A DNA stretch of 64,000 bases from the NCBI GenBank assembly GCA_037074765.1, contig JBAMDO010000006.1:310001-374000 (forward strand). Direction: 5' to 3'. Under the pieces are notes generated by a model that did not search any database, was not told the DNA's origin, and saw only the letters and a list, made by a program, of their open reading frames with translations. Below are positions 1 to 15,400 of the stretch, one piece after another. This DNA comes from Mansonella perstans. Lineage: Eukaryota; Nematoda; Chromadorea; Rhabditida; Onchocercidae. Both the position numbers and the translations under genes were made by a program. Position 1 is the stretch's first letter, and the number at the start of each line of letters is the position of its first letter.

Positions 1-357
1 ATTAATATAAAGTGAAACTTCCATTTTTCAAATACTAATGCTGAAAGAAGTCACACTATAGTGCATCCTTCTTAATCACTACCTTGAAAAATGACAAATT
101 AATGAATTTAAATTATCACAGAGTAAAAATTACATTAACAGTTATGACCAGTTCAGTTTAGCCAGAATATAAGTTAGCAATCTGATTTAGGAACGATTCG
201 TATATCTTCCTTTACCAGAAGAAATGATCGCTAACTCCAGGAAATGAAGAAGAGAACTTCTCTCTAGGCTCATTTAAGGGAAAATGGAAGCAAACTTCGG
301 AATTGTCAAAAGATTTTGAACCAATATAAATGTGAAACGGAAGAGAAAGAGTGCATC
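1..357. other. Downstream of the last unc-89 stop: no gene seen
   Basis: I see no kinase exon or other coding segment here on either strand. The sequence is AT-rich and could be the 3' UTR of a short unc-89 isoform or an intron leading to kinase exons beyond the window. There is no obvious AATAAA on the minus strand in a good position. Confidence 0.5.
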
Positions 358-491
358 TCATTTCGAAGCATTATACTCGTACTTTTCATCGTTTTCATCA
401 ATTTCGTAAATTTCTCGAACTTTGAGAGCTTCCAGCTTTGTGCGGGATTTTTTATTTCGAATATCATGCGACATACTGAAGTCACTATCGG
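358..491 (-). CDS. unc-89: unc-89 last exon in window: C-terminal tail with stop
   Basis: The exon follows a TTTCAG acceptor and keeps phase from exon 95 (G+CC). It encodes a basic stretch (NKKSRTKLEALKVREIYEID) and ENDEKYEYNASK, then TGA at 358-360. Worm UNC-89 has RRVRELYEISEKDEK here, immediately before its first kinase domain. So the exon either ends a kinase-less isoform or is left early at a GTACGAG or GTATAAT donor that lies just before the stop. Confidence 0.82.
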
Positions 492-3400
492 CTGAAATTT
501 CAAAAAATATTGGGAGTTAAATTCTAGCAAAAATTGAAAGCATTAAAATGATATGATAACATGATCAGTGTCTCAGTCTCATATTATGATTTGATACTAT
601 TATAAAATCAACAAATAATGATGTTGATGACGAATTATTTTAAGTATTTAGAGACTAGAATGACATTGGGAAAGGTTCGGGAAGGCTGGTTACATCGAAG
701 CTAATTGTAATATCATAAATTTATGATACTGCAAGAAATGAATAATTAGTGTTATTAAAAAAATAAAAAAAGTGGTAAATTTTCGAAGCGAAATAAATTT
801 AATTTGACTTGAAAATCAAATCAAAAAGAGCTAAAACACTAAGCAAACAACACAAATCACCAAAGTTCCTGTCGTTTTCTCAACATTTCATTTAAAAAAA
901 AAAAAAAAAAAACTGTATGATCACATATCAAGCAATATAATATCCTATCGCACACAAAGTTCCAAATCTATTTAGTCTTTGTACTTATTCCTGTCCATAT
1001 TGCTATTTAAACCTTCAATAACCTTGCAGTTCTGATCCTCTTCAAGGAAACGGTGGCAATAAACACTTACATATATTTCAAATTCGAGCCTTATCCTTAA
1101 TTATGCACCTGTTACAATAAGAATAAAATATTTTAACCTTCAACAGTTACTGAACATGAAGTTGTTGTTGTTCCAGCGTCATTTATAGCTGCGACGGAAT
1201 AAATTCCACAGTCGGACCATAATGGATCATTGATGATCAGCGAGCATAAAGAGCCTTCACGTATCAAACTAACACGAGATGATTCTACAATTGGTCTCCA
1301 ATCCTAAAAATAGGTTGCAAAATTGTGATTCAAATAATTTCAGAATTGCGAAAACTTTTTCTTCTTCGGCTAAATATCAGCTTGGATAATGACTTCACCT
1401 TGCTAAAATTAACAAGATTTGTCGCATTGAAAAATGAAGCTGTATGGATTCTATTTTTTTTAAAAAAGCAATAAGGTCTATATCTTAAAGTCTTAATATG
1501 AATATAAGCTTTCAATAAATTGTAGTTTTGACATAAAGCATAAACTTGCCTTCATCCATTTCAGTTCCGGTAAAGGACTTCCTTCAACACGTACATCCAA
1601 TCTGAGCGGTTTACCAATGGGTACTACTTTATTAATCAATGACTGGGTGAACCTTGGTCGTGCTGACATTGATAAACTTTATGACTGAACTGATAGTTTT
1701 TCTCTACGTTTTGAAATTTCTATACAATAACTAGGAAGAAAAAATTGAACCGTTTTTAATTGCTAACTCAGGAAGTTGAAATCATTAAATTTCGTTGAAT
1801 TATATAATCTAAAACATTCGATAGACTAAGAAATGCTGGAAACATACCACCGAGATCAACGAAAACATTTTGCTGGGCTTCACCATATTGATTAGTTGCA
1901 ATACACTGATACTCTCCAACATTTTCCCTACTAAATCCACTTATTGTAAGCGTTGTTTCTCTGCCAACATGTGTTAGTACACGAGTTCTGAAACACTAGT
2001 GAGATATCGAAATAAGCAGAAGAAGCAAGAGAAAATTAAGTAAGCAAAAGGAATAGAAATAAAGTTCTTTAAAGTATGAGCAATGAGAGAACGAAAAGAT
2101 ACTGATACTGCTATTCGATATCCTTACTTGCATAAAGATCCCGTATCAACATCTATGTTACGGAATTTCCAAACAATCTCCGGCTCAGGGTAACCGCATA
2201 CATGCAATGTTATTGATATCATATCATTTTCTGCGCAGTATCGCCTTTCTTCAACACCAGGAGCAAACCACGGTGCACATGCTGAAAATTTGAATTAAAA
2301 ATTCCTCATTTAGTAAAATGTAATTGTACTCTGATATTACTTGATCACAGATACAGCCACACTTCGAACTTATTTCATTTTAACTTTGGAACGAATTCAG
2401 GAGTAAAGTGGTACTTAGAAAAAAACAGCAATACCGTATTGTTCAGCATGAGCCTGACCAAGAGCTCGTTCAGCATATGGATCAAGTAGTGGAATAACTC
2501 GCTTATTCTTGTCAAGTACCGGTTGTGGTGGTGCCATCAGACGAGATGGTGGTGAAGCAGGCGATGGATCACTTATACCATAGATATTCTCTGCACGTAC
2601 TCGAAATTGATAACTTTTGCCAAGTTCCAGATTTCGAACTTTGCACACTGGCTCCGGAATATTATAATCAAGCTAAAATTTATTTTAAAAGTTGTCGGTT
2701 TAAAGTTAAAACGAAAAATTAAAAATCACAACTGCAAAATTCATCACACGATATTCATCTCTGATCTGAAATATAGATTTATGAGATTTAAAAAGCACTT
2801 ACCAGAACCCAATCTTTTCCAGGCAATTCTCTTATTTCGATAACATATGTTACTTGAGGATACCGTGGTGGAGCCCTTTTGGTTGGAATCCATGAAAGTG
2901 TCAAATAATGCCCAGTAACTTCTTTAATGAATGGACCACGATCCGGTGGCGTTGGTATGTCTATAATTTTGTTATAACAATAAACTGATTAAATATGATT
3001 TCGTGAGTACTGTATAAACCTTTAAGTGAAGATTTAAAAAATCCAAAGACTTACTATGATGAGGAATTTTCTTGAAACCATATTCTTCAGTTAAATAAGG
3101 TGTAACATCCACCGAACCATCAAATTTAATAGAATCCAAAAGCGGTACTAGAAAACATTGCGTTGAGAAGAATAAACCAATGAAGTTTGTGAAAAAGATA
3201 AAGCGAAGAAGTGCAAAAAATTTTTTTATTCCAGAAAATTTAGGTTCAAAAAAGCTGAAAATAAGATGACCTCAGAAACTTTCACAAAGCTAAATTTATT
3301 GAAATGCACTTTGACCACTTACCCGTTACATCCAAGACTGCACTACTTGAAGCTTGTCCTTGAGAGTTTCTAGCAATTGCTACATATTCTCCTGCATCTT

Positions 3401-6400
3401 CTGGAAGTGTATCCATGATGATGATGGCATGCGATCCACCTCCACAGGATTGAATACGTATCCGACCACCGGGTGTTATCTTTTTGCCATTATGGAACCA
3501 TTCAACCTGAACATTAAATTATAAATTTGTCACATGTAAAATAACTAAGTTTGATTTCAATAATTAAACTTTAATCACAGGCTGAATCAAAACCTTGACC
3601 ATTTGCATCTCAAACAATTATTTTTAACTTTAAATTCTCCAAAAAAAGCAAAATTTTAATGAGTTTCACTAATATTTTAATAAAAATCCTTGAAAAAAAG
3701 CAACGCACCTCGGGTGGTGGATAGCCGACTACGAGACAATCAAATATTGTTGGCATATGTGAGAAAACATGCTTGTTTTTGAGTTGACGAATAAACCCTG
3801 GAGGATACGGCATACCACCTCTACAAAGTTCATTTTTCGGCAAAATGAGCGATGGTGAATCATTAACTATTGAGCAGTTCTTGTGCACTTCGATTATAAA
3901 AATAAAGATATTAGTACTAAGACATATTACTGCTTACCTATTTTGGTCATCTTCATATCCTGGTACTTCCCTTGGCCTGATAATTGTTATAGCGCCTTCA
4001 GTTCGTGCTACACCAAGTTTGTTGGTAGCTTCCAGAGCATATTCCGCTTCATCTTCCGGTGAGGCATTAAGAATTACACAGTGATGAATGCCGCGATCAT
4101 CAGTCCACACTAATAATGGACCGTCTGGACCACTAGATTTTAATTCTTGACCATTTTTCAGCCATTTCACAGTTGGGGTTGGCCAACCTGACGTGCATAC
4201 TTGCATTTCAATAGTATTGCCCTGAAATCAACTTATTGTTAAGTATAACAAGTTTGTTAACTTTGCTAAAGTGACAAAAAAAATTTCCGAGGATTTAACG
4301 CTGGAACATAAGAAAATGAAAATGTAAGGAGGTTGAATTAAATTGTACCTGATGCACACTCATGTTATATAGACCACGTCGAATACGTGGCTTGCTCTCC
4401 GATGGTTCCACATTGATTAACGGTTGTATTTTCTTTCCTAGCAATGTTCGATCACCTAAAATAATAGTATTTCGAATTAATAAAAATCGATATTTCAAGA
4501 TTAAAACATGAATTTTAAAAATCATGACAATACTAAAGACGCAGTTTAAATCTAGCCATATTAACTACACTGATGGCATTATGTGCAAGAATCATTCTAA
4601 CAATATTTGATGTTATCAAAAACTAAGTTCTTATTCAGTAACAACAAAATTGTTTGGACAATCCAGAAATTATCCATCATTCCACCACAAAATTACCTTC
4701 AACTGCAATCTCTCCTTTTGTAGAAGCAGTACCATACTCATTAGTTGCTACACATCGATAGAAACCTTCCGCAAAGAAATCAACATCTTTTAAAATTATA
4801 CGTTGTGTCTTATCATCCAGACTTTCGATCTGAAAGTTTCAAACATTTGCATTATTTCCCCGAGAAAAACATCAAAAAAACTCAAGTAGTTCACTAAAAT
4901 TTCTTAACTTAAAATGAATAAATTCCAGACATTTGATTAAGAGAAGTAATGTTACCGCAAGTTTGTCACTGGCTTCAATTTCAATGCCATCCTTGAGCCA
5001 CTTGATTTCTGGGAATGGTTTTCCATATGGGACACATTCCAGAATAACGGTGTCACCTGCTTTAGCGCGTTTCATGGTAAGTGGTACAGAGAAACCTGGC
5101 GCATTACCTTCGCGGATTTCATCCTCGAAATTGCGCTGTACTTTTTTTTTCACTGCAAAATTTTGTCAAATAAATGAATAAAAAAGGCCACTACTTTTTA
5201 CTCAGCCAAACCATCATACAAGTCTCTATGCTGGCATTAAAGAAGACAATAAGAAGTATAACCGATGGTGCAGTTTAAATGTAAACTGTAATCACTAACA
5301 CTGAACAGCAACTTCGCATAAAGTTCTATCGGAGCCATAAATATTTTCTGCAACACATCGGTAGCAACCGCCATCAAATCTATTAGCATTTTTAACAGTT
5401 AATTCACAGTTACCATCTTCGCTTTCGGTCTGTAAAAAAACAAGTTATATCATATTAAAATAAATCAGTAATACAATTACTTTAGAGGTCAATGCCATGT
5501 AATTAATTTGAAATTTCCTGATAGAAAGATTTTTTGAACATCAAAACTAACCAAAGTACAGTGATCATAGGAATAGACACGTTCACCGTTTCTAAACCAC
5601 TTGATGTTTGGACGTGGATCACCGCTAAACTTGCATCGCAGCGTAAAATCGCTACCTTCCATAACTTTAGTACCTTCAAGTGGTATAATAACACATGGAG
5701 CACGATAGGAGTCGAACTGCTCACTGGAAAATAATTTTTGAAAATAATTGGATTTCATATATCAGAATGATAGAGTAAAGGAAGCAAATTACTGTGTGTT
5801 TCAGATTAGTAAAATGTCATTTTGCAATACTGAATAATTAAAACCAATATCTCATATATACTCATATATTACTGCTAATTTAAGGAAAACTGGCATAACT
5901 TTTTAGGAACTCTACAGCGAAACATTGAGAATACAGGTCCTGAACTAAGCTAATCGGCACTTTTTTATTTTTCTTAAATCTTTGAAAAACCCTTTACCCA
6001 TCCATGAAACCATTAGTCATATCTTCCGGCATTTTCTTTACTGCTACAGTAGCTTTGCTATGAGCTGATCCAAATGGATTGGTTGCAATCACTCGATACA
6101 GTCCTGAAATTAAGGTAATCTCACTTATACCACAAAGTCAAGACTTATTTTAAGTATCTTTAAATAACTCCGTTTACCAGTTATACATGACACTAATTCA
6201 TCCTTAAAAATATGCCTTCATCATCTGCATTGCACGAATTGATAATAAGACGTAATCGCCCATCTGAATCAGATTCAATCTTGATTCTATCATCAGGAAT
6301 GATTCGTTCACCGTCTTTGTACCAAGCAAGATCGGTCAAAGGAGCTCCTTCTATCTTGCACTCCAACTTCATTGGTTGACCTAAAATTATCCTTCTTCTT

Positions 6401-9400
6401 TTAATCTGTCCGAAATTTTGTAAAACTAAATGTGCCATGATGTTGTTCTAAAATGAATCTGCCAACTAATTATTTCTCGAAGTAACAAATTAAATCAAGA
6501 AAACACACCTTCAACGGCACGTATATCATTCAAAGGAATGATGAAAGAAGGTGGTTCGTTGGAAGGTGACATTTGAATAAAGCTACCATCTGAAAAGTTG
6601 GACATAAAATACGGTCAATTAGAAATTACAATTTTCATTAATACTGTAGATCATTAGGGTTCACTACGTCATTGGCCACTGGTCATCAGCCAGACATCGA
6701 AAGGTAGTTCGGTTAAAGAAATTAAAACCGAGATATTATACCATCTATTCTGACGAATGACTTCGTGGTAGCTGAACCAGCATCATTCGTTGCGACACAA
6801 CGATATGCACCCTCGTCGTTTACATCTACATCGCTAATCTAAACTTTTTTTTAATTTAAAAAAAATCAATATAAAACACAATAGAAAATCCTCCGGAAAC
6901 ATCTGGAGCGAAAATTTCTGCAATAAAATTATTCATTCATTATTATAATTCGAAATTCACACGCGTATTTGTTAATTGTACCATAAATAATTAAAATTTA
7001 TTAAACACTAAGATCAAGATAAATGAACAGCTGTAAAAATTCAAACCCTTAATCGATAGATACCAGCTGTAGCATCTACTTCCCATTTATAACGAGTATC
7101 ATCGCGAATTGCCATACCATCCTTGGACCTGAATCAAGGAATTTAAAAATTGCTGCGTAAATCTCACTTCTTCAACTATGCAGCTCTACCCACAATGATA
7201 ATGACGACACAATAATGTCTATGAATAAATACCCAAAAAATTTACCATTTTACTGTTGGCATCGGATCGCCAATTACTTTACATTCTAAATCAATTGTAG
7301 AATTGGCATAAACAGTTATATCTTGAAGAGGAATGATAAACTGTGGTGCTTGACCTTCAACAAACTTCCTTTCCTGTTTTTCGATCGGTCCTGCGAGAAA
7401 TTCGAGTAATTATTAAAAAAAAAAAAAAAAAAACTGATATTTCAAAAGAAAAAAGTTATTTCTTAGGTTTTAATTCTTTCGATAAAAAATTTGATGGCTT
7501 CGAAATTAAAAATTAATTCTGTTCTATGAGAAAAAATTTGTAATTTGATGAAACTAACTTTCAACATAAACAGTTGCTTGAGTTCGTGTCTTTCCATAAC
7601 AATTTTCAGCGTCACAACGATAGATTCCTTCATCATTCATTGCGCAATCTTCGATTGTCAATGAACACAAACCATCTGACGTATTTTCGATGTTGATTTT
7701 GCTGTTTGGTCGCAATAAAATTCCATTACGATACCTTAAAATTCAAAAAATTAAAAACTGTATTTCCAAAAACGAAAATTCCAGATTTTAAGACTTTAAC
7801 GTTTTGATTATTGATATTTTAGAACTTGAAAAATTAAAAATATAAGCATAGCATACCATCGAATTTCTGGTTTCGGATCACCGATTACGGTGCACTGTAA
7901 TGTCAACTTATCGCCACGTTCCAACCATTTATCCACCAAGCCTTTGGTGAAAAATGGCTTTTCACCTTCTCTTTTAATTTCTTCTTTTATCTTACGGATG
8001 GATACCATACAAGCTGAGTTGGAGCTACCTGTAAAATTTCTACCGAATTTTATACTTCAGAATTCAGAAACCTCAAAAAATTGAAATGTTCAAATCCAAT
8101 TTCTTTTCTACATCACATCTTAATCTTTCTTGTTTAGTAGAAAACACAGCTTTGATATCCTAAATCAACTCTATTGAAAATACTAAAAAAAGAAACGAAA
8201 GAAAGCGAACCGATATCATTGACAGCAACACAACGGTAAGCTCCATCATCAAATTCTGTGCTATGGTTGATTGTCAACAAACAGTTACCATCGTCGTCAT
8301 TCTCAATGACAATACGGCCATTACTTCGTAAAGGCACCCCATCTTTGTACCATGTTATAGCTGCTTTTGGTGATGCATCTACCTTGCAGGATAGACGGAC
8401 CGTCTCGTTGACATCCGCAAATTTGTCAGTAAGTGGTGGATTAAAACGTGGTGGAAATTCTTTTTTCGCTGTCACTTCTTCTTTTTCTTTTACTGAAACT
8501 TGTACTTCTACTTAATTAAAAAATAAAATCCGAAATAAAATTAAGTAATTGAATCAAAATACTTTCTAAAAATCTAAAAATTCAGATTTCACGAACTTTG
8601 AACACTAAGAATTGATCTGGTATCAGCAACGCCGAGTGTATTTGAGGCAGTACATTTGTAGGTACCAGCATCATCTTTACCGAAATTGTTAATTCGTACA
8701 CGACATGCTCCATCTGGCGTATTATGAATTTCTACGCGATCTGATTCCACCAAAGTAACACCATCCTAAACTTCAGTAAAAAATTCTCCGTTAATTATAA
8801 ATATCAAATTTTTATGTGCGAAATTATGAAAGTCAAAAGCAAACCTTTGTCCAAACGACACTGGCAATTGGTTTAGCATCCACATGACATTCAATAGTCG
8901 TAACTTGCCCTTCCAATATTCGTCGATCCCATAACGGGACATTGAATTTCGGTGGATAACCCTCTTCAATCTTTTCTTTTCCAAGTTTTGCGTCCTTTTG
9001 AATCAGCTGCGACTCACATTCAGTTTTCCCGTATTCATTGACTGCAACGCACTTAATAGGACCAATAAATCGTTCCGTAACACTTTCAATTGTCATAGTC
9101 CAGTTACCGTCACCCATGTCTTCAATTTTAACACCATCCAAATGCATCGCATTTTGGTTAGCAACTGACCTGGAATTATAGCACTAGCAGGACAAAATGT
9201 ATTGAATTTTGCGTGCTTCCCATCTCCGTTATCTTGTCGATGCAGAAGACAATTAAATAGAAATTCAATAAATTAATATATCAATGACTTAATCTAAAAT
9301 TTCTACCAAATCACAATACGCACCATGTAAGTGTAGGCTTCGGTATACCGCGAACTTTAATATTGAATTCGGCCGCGGTTCCAATTTCTGCGACGACATC

Positions 9401-12400
9401 ATTTAATGGAATAACAAATTTCGGTCCGGATGGTAATTCTTCGGCGTCTAAGACCCGGACATTACATTCGGATTTCGACTCACCAGCTGGATTGATTGCT
9501 GAGACGCTATATCTTCCTGCATCTTCTTTCTTGCTATCCAGGATACGCAAGACTGCAGTACCATCCAGAGCCATGCGCATCACAATGCGATCGTCTTTAG
9601 CAATTTCAATGCCATTTTTGTACCTAAAATACAATTTTTTAAACTTTATTCCCCTAAAATATCATCGTTTTAATCTTAGGACTCGTTGCATACGATACTT
9701 TGCACTTTAGATGTTTTGCATTTTGCATTTTGTATACGATATTTTTCACTTTAGAGTGGAAGTGCAAGTTCCTGAAATAAAATCTAAAACATAATAAAGA
9801 CTTACTTTTCTCAAAATTTGTTAAAATTGAAAAACACAAACCATTTAAGTGTTGGTTTTGGTTCTCCAGATATTTTGCACTTCAAAGTCAAATTGTCACC
9901 TTCCGGTACATCAGTATCTTCTAATGGTGTTATGAAAGTTGCTGCACTTGTAACCGGTTCTGTTTTCTTAGCTGAAAGATGTTGAAATTCAATTATTCTT
10001 TATTTTAATTTTACGACTCTCGGGAACTATACACAATTCCATGCAATAATTAGAGTGAAAACTTTCAAAAATTATTAGTTTTAACTTTTCCTAAAAAGAC
10101 TGTGCAATTAGCAAATTGGCTTTTACGTTTGACGCGAATAATGGAGCCGCTTTGAACTTCACCATGCTCATTCGAGAGCACGATGCGATATGCAGCATCA
10201 TCCAATGGCAGGCTTTCTGATATTGTTAAAATATATTCACCACTTTCACGATTCTCTGTCTGTAAAATTGTTTTTTAAAAATTAAGTGCGTAGATGATGA
10301 CTAGAAAATAAATAAAAAAATGAATAAACAAGTGAAGAAATGAGCTACTATATCATTTCAAGATTTAACCAAGTTTTTATGCTACAAAATGTTTTGGATA
10401 GAGTAAGTGAAAAGCTGAAATATTAAAAGTTGGAAATCTGAAATATTTGAATAAAGATTTTATTGGCGAATATTTACAATTTGCACGCGATCATCTGATT
10501 TGAGTTCCTGGCCATTTTTAAGCCACGTGACAGTTTTCGGTTGTCCTTCAACTTTAACGGAAAGTTTGATCGGCTCACTTTCATCTACATCAACATTCTT
10601 CAGGCTGTCAAGAACTTTTAGCACATCAGGTTTCACAACAGTTAAGCAAGCTGATGAATCACAAGAACCTGCTTTGTTGTTTAAGATTACCTAAAATAAA
10701 TGAGTTCTTTGATTTTGCGAAATAAAAATATGAACGCATATTCCAAGTTTTAACTTCAAAATCCAAATTTAGAGATTGAGATACCTTATAGGTGGCATTA
10801 TCGTCCAATGAAGTTTCAGGAACTATAAGCTGGAATTTCTTAGAAGTGATTTGCTTCGTGATCATTTTTGGTGAAGACTTTATTTCTTGCCCATTCTTAT
10901 ACCTCAAATAAACAATAAGAAATTATGTTTGAAAATGAAATAAAATAGAAATATTATCTTAAGTGTTCTATCACATTTAAATGTGAAGTTGGTTCAATTT
11001 CGGCGAACCAAATAACATGCACACTCAAAAAACAATTAGTGAAATTAGACTAAAATTTTACCATTTAACTTCTCGAACAGGTACATTTGTTTCAACCTTG
11101 AAAAGCTGCTCATCACCTTCATTGACTTCACAATCTTCCAGGCCTTTAACAATCTCAGGCTTCACATCCACGTCTACATTACCAGTACTTTGTACTTTGC
11201 CAATTTCGTTGATTATTTCAACACTGTATGCACCCGCATCCGCAGCACCAACTTTTGGAATTGTTAAGCGATATCTAGAACAACTAAGCTATCAATTCAC
11301 TGAACACGTTTTAATGATTTCTGAGGAAAAAAACAATGATCAAAAGTTCAAGTAACATTCATTGTTTTTTTTTGTTCAGCACAAATTCTAACAATAAAAC
11401 CAGAAATGGAAATTTGCAGACTAGATAATCCATATTAATTCGTTCATTCAAATGCTATGAATTAAGCTATAAATTAAATTACTCACAACTGTTCATCAAT
11501 TTTTTCAATTTTAGCTTCAACATTGTTCGGAAGTGCAGTGCCATTTTTAAGCCACCGAACATCGGTCGGTTTCTCTTCCACCTTTATTTCCAATACCAAT
11601 TCATCACCTTCTGCTACGATCTAATAAGCATAAGTAATTTACTATCCAAATTTAATGATTGAAATTTGAAATATTTGTTTATATTTTAATTTTCGCTCTT
11701 TTCATCTGGTCAGGCTTAATACACTGCCATTTATTTCAATCTAAAATTTAAAAAAGGACATCGAAAATTTACCTGATCCTCTAAGCCTTTAATGATTTTC
11801 GGTTGGTTCTTTGATTTCTTGACTGTTATTTTGGCAGATGAATCCAGATCTCCGGCGCTATTCGACAAGACAACCTACAGTAAGATAAGAGTTGAAAAAA
11901 TAAAGTTTTTTTTCTTCTACTCACTACCAATTGTTGTTGACTAAATTATAACTGAGAAACTCTATCATTTATAAGCCTATCAGCTGCAACTATTTTTCCA
12001 GAAATCTTTCATAATTAACAAAGAAAATTTCACGCCAATTTTTTTTAAAAAAAATGAGACCTTATAGTCAGCTGCGTCAGCAATTTCAGCTTTCTTGATG
12101 ATAAGTTGAAATTCTGTGGTGTTATTTTTCATTTCGATTCGACCAGGCACAGGCTTAATTTCTTGCCCATTTTTGTACCATTTGACAACCCGCGGATGAA
12201 TATTTGTTTCTACCATAAGCTCTGCTTGTTCAGTCTCTAGCACTTCAACATCTTGCAATGCTTTCAGGAAGCTTAGTTTATCTTCGACGATTATCTGAAA
12301 AGCAGTTTTTGGCAGATTTGTCAAATATCATGATGTATTATCATTGATATAAATGCTAGATGATACTATTTTTCATAACATTGCCAATTACATTGTGGAA

Positions 12401-15400
12401 ATTGTTCTACATTTAACTGATTGGTGATAATGAATTTATGATAGTAATCTTTTTAAGATTACTATCATAAAAGGTAACAGTATTAGTAAAGATGATGAGA
12501 GAGAAGCAGCTACCTCTCCTGAACTTTTAGCTTCACCCGCTTCATTCTGCACTTCAACCGAATAAATACCACTGTCATCCAAGGTACATTTCTCAATTTT
12601 CAAAACATAGTTATTCTCATCAATCTTTTCAGTCTTGACAGTTTTGGTTGTTCCGCTTGATAATAATTGTCCATTTTTGTACCATTTCACGACTTTTGGC
12701 TTACCTGTTGTCTAAAAAATGAACTGATAAGCATCACTGCTTTTAAGGAAAAATTCGCCCATTCTCAAAATTCTATAATTCGAAGATATTGAAAGAAGTT
12801 AGCCGGAAGTTAAAGAATTTTCTAACTGTCTCAAATCAAGTCTTAGATTAAAAGCCTTCAAAATTTAAAAGGAAAACGATGAGAAATAGAATAAGTCACC
12901 TCGATTGGTATTTGCAGAGATTTCCCAATTGCAATAAACTGATCCTCAATTCCTTTTTTAATTGAAGGCTTTTCGGCCGGCCTTTTAATTGTCAGCGTAC
13001 AGCACGATTCCACACTAGCTTCATCATTCGAAAGTACAACCTGAAATTAATGAGGAATCAATTTTCAGCACATCCATCCTTATATTTAAAAAAATAAGAA
13101 TATTTAATAAAAGTGAATGTCGAAAATTTTTGCAAACCTTATAATCAAAAGCATCATCTTCCGTAGCATCGGATATTTCAAGTTGATAATTCTTATCATT
13201 TAGCTTCCTCGGTTTTGCTTTATCATTTGAACCAATTTCTTTACCATTTTTGTACCTGAAGATAACATCGCGAACTACTTGAAGTGCAAAAGAATAATAT
13301 AGTGAATAATCTTTCTAAATTTTATTCATAGTAACAGTTATACCAGCATAAATTAATTCACTTACCATTTGACCGATTTAGGCTGCGTGTTGACCTCTAC
13401 AGCAAGCAATACTTTCTCACCAACATTAATGACTTGATCTTCCAAACCACTTGTAATAATTAATGTTGGTACTTTCACAGTTAGCTTGGCTGATGACTCT
13501 ACATCACCTTCATCATTTGACAACACAACCTGGAAATAAAGATTAGTTTTTGGAATAAATCCAGTTTTTCAGCAGAAGACTATTTTCAAACCATTTTTAA
13601 AACCTGAGTTAATCAGAAACTATTTAAACAATTTGACTGAGAAAACTCATATTATTGAAACTTCCATTGACATTTATAATATTTATCTGCCCCATTATTG
13701 CTCTCAGGTGTTTCATTTAAAATCTTAACCTTATACTCCGCCTCATCATCTTTAGTTGCTTTATCGATGATTAATTGATATTTGTTGTCTCCAACTTGCT
13801 TTGTCTCAACTTTTTTTGCTTCTACGCCATTCTTGTACCTACAACGCTTTTCATTTTCATTTTCTGGAGACAAAACTGGAAATAAATTCATCATTTTACA
13901 ATTTGTTAAAATTCTATCTTTATCCGTTTCTACCACTTAGAATTTTCTTAAAAATATTCCTGAATTCCAATTCACCATTTGACTTCCTTGATCAACCCTT
14001 TGGTTTCCACTTCGAGCATTACTTTTTCGCCAACTTCAGCTATTTGTGGCCTCAAGCCGCTGACAATTTCTGGTTTCTCTGAAATTGCTTATATGTAGTG
14101 TGATCAACAGTTATACTTTATGATGAGAAGTAATCGTAAATTACAGTACCTGTTTTGAGGGTAATGTTTGCTTTGGATTCAATCGTTTTCACATCATTAG
14201 ATACTTGCACGGTATATTCACCCACATCACTTTCTTTAAATTTATCTATCACCAACTGATATTTTCCATTACCGAGACTTTCCGCTTTCATTATTTTTTC
14301 ATCTATCGGCACACCAGCTTTCAACCATTTGATTTGTTTTGGCGTACCTTCTAATTCAATCTAGAAATGCAAATTTCAGGGTATAATTGTTCCAAATACA
14401 AAAACTATTATACATAATTTATCTGTGCCTCAATTTTAACTTGAGAAATTTAATTCGATTTGTTAGAATTTTCATTATTATTACTGTAAGGTGAAATTTT
14501 TCGTTCCAGAATTCCAAATTCAGTGCTGTATTTTAATTTTTTAATTTATTGCAAAATGATTTTTGTTTCATTAATCCATACTATTTAAAAAGTGAAAATG
14601 CCTACCTCAAGGATAAGTTTGGATCCTTTCGGCACGCTTTGATCTTGAAGATCTTTCCGGAAAACTGGTGTCAATTCTTTTTTGAATACAGTTACTGAGC
14701 AAGATGACTCAATAGTTTCGGTGTCGGTTGATAAGACTACACGATAATTACCTTCATCTGAAGTTTCCGCTTCATTAGTTTCCAAGCTGAATTCATGTTC
14801 TGTAGTAGCTTCCAGCCTCGTGCGTCTGAAATTAATTTTATTGTTTTACGGATCGCTAGAATTCAAAGTTTTTTTTGCAAAACCTGAAAACATTTTCATC
14901 GGCTTATTCCAAGCAATGGCTCATTTCAACTCGTTCATTTTTTTTATCTTACTATTAAAACATTCGCAATTTGTTAGAAAATCTATCCATACTTGCTTGC
15001 TTTGATTTCGTTTGTCCCATGGAACCATTTTACTGTTTTTGGTTTTCCTTCAATTTCAACAAACAATCGAATCTTAGCGCCAATTTCCACCTTCGCGTCG
15101 GTCAGGCCTTTCTTTAACTTCAAAGTTTCCAATTCTAAAATACTTCAGTAATAAATGACTTTAAATTGCTTTGTATAATTTCAGTTTTAAATCTTATAAC
15201 AAGCATTAATGCTCTCACATCTGTACAATTTGTTATAAATCTGAAAAATTATGAATCTGAAAAACTGCAGGATCCACTGAAAATACTTTACCATTAACAG
15301 TTAACGGAGCTTTCGAACTCATCGACCCGGCGTTGTTAGTTGCTTCGCATCGATAGTTGCCTTGATCTTCAACACTAACTGAATCAATCTTTAAAATATT

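Noticed and set aside
1..357. Kinase-domain exon of UNC-89
   Set aside because: No frame shows glycine-loop, VAIK-like, HRD or DFG motifs; any kinase exons must lie outside the window.
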